NCBI RefSeq assembly: GCF_900095025.1
Contig: NZ_FMBK01000019.1
Location: forward strand, 1-46,186
Source of the DNA: Acinetobacter albensis
GTDB taxonomy: Bacteria; Pseudomonadota; Gammaproteobacteria; Pseudomonadales; Moraxellaceae
DNA: 46,186 nt
Direction of reading: 5' to 3'
Part shown: in pieces, positions 45,999 to 46,186 of the stretch
Layout of the letters: each line of letters starts with the position of its first letter
How positions within the stretch are numbered: position 1 is the first letter of the stretch
Notes under the pieces: model-generated
The model's input: only the letters and a program-made list of their open reading frames with translations
Told to the model about the DNA's origin: nothing
The model's database searches: none
Position numbers and translations under genes: made by a program

Positions 45999-46186
45999 CA
46001 TCCCGACGAGATAGACGGAAAGTACGAAGCGCTAGATGCTGAGTTTTCAAGTTTATGTTGTTGAGCGACTTATTCTGACGAGGAATAAGAGAGATCATTA
46101 AGAGCTTATGAAGAACAACTTGTGTGGATTTTTACTGATTGATTGATCGAAATTATTTTCATTGATTGATGGTAGAAATTACTCGA
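45999..46186 (+). repeat. rRNA operon 5' leader, right arm of the 188-bp inverted repeat
   Basis: Exact reverse complement of bases 1-188. It begins six bases after the -10 element, so the shared sequence starts essentially at the transcription start and runs on to the window end, where 16S rRNA should follow. Confidence 0.8.

Overview
The window is the replication-origin region of an Acinetobacter-type gammaproteobacterium (Moraxellaceae). The evidence is the gene order gyrB-recF-dnaN-dnaA / oriC / rpmH-rnpA-yidD-yidC-mnmE, the protein sequences, the low GC content, and three tandem genes of the AdeT1/2 family, which is typical of Acinetobacter. No database search was run; identifications rest on family motifs read from the sequence.

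Layout. Both ends are the 5' leader of a ribosomal RNA operon: a perfect 188-bp inverted repeat with an rrn-type promoter behind each arm, so two rRNA operons point outward. oriC (23.36-23.79 kb) lies almost midway between them. Left of oriC, most genes are on the minus strand: a periplasmic cyclophilin, an esterase, two small lipoproteins, an MBL-fold hydrolase, ErpA, three AdeT-like periplasmic proteins, and gyrB-recF-dnaN-dnaA. Plus-strand exceptions are an acetoacetate-decarboxylase-like gene, grpE-dnaK behind a sigma-32-like promoter, a matrixin-like protease and the ABC-F gene yheS. Right of oriC are rpmH-rnpA-yidD-yidC-mnmE, then an accessory stretch (MFS pump, DsbC, GlsB/YeaQ-type protein, hpt, a 37-residue membrane protein, guanine deaminase, Alx, SotB, a small GNAT protein). 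After these come mpl, a DUF486 protein, purE-purK, an MltB-type transglycosylase, anmK and tyrS.

Functional themes. Replication and segregation: dnaA, dnaN, recF, gyrB, nine DnaA boxes in oriC, a DnaA box inside the putative dnaA promoter, and three parS-type sites (one perfect, two with 15 of 16 positions). Cell wall: mpl and anmK recycle peptidoglycan, and the transglycosylase releases it. Purines: guaD and hpt salvage, purE-purK synthesise. Protein and membrane quality control: grpE-dnaK, PpiA, DsbC, YidC/YidD. Metal response: a yybP-ykoY manganese riboswitch in front of alx.

Most unusual signal. Two intergenic regions away from oriC (16.30-16.46 kb and 40.92-41.27 kb) carry the same two ingredients as oriC: an inverted pair of perfect DnaA boxes and a cluster of an AT-rich 12-mer, TTTRAATTYAAA. 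They may be origin-satellite loci that bind or titrate DnaA. Other points worth checking are a candidate small RNA upstream of grpE, two competing hairpins in the hpt leader, and the short membrane-protein gene overlapping guaD.
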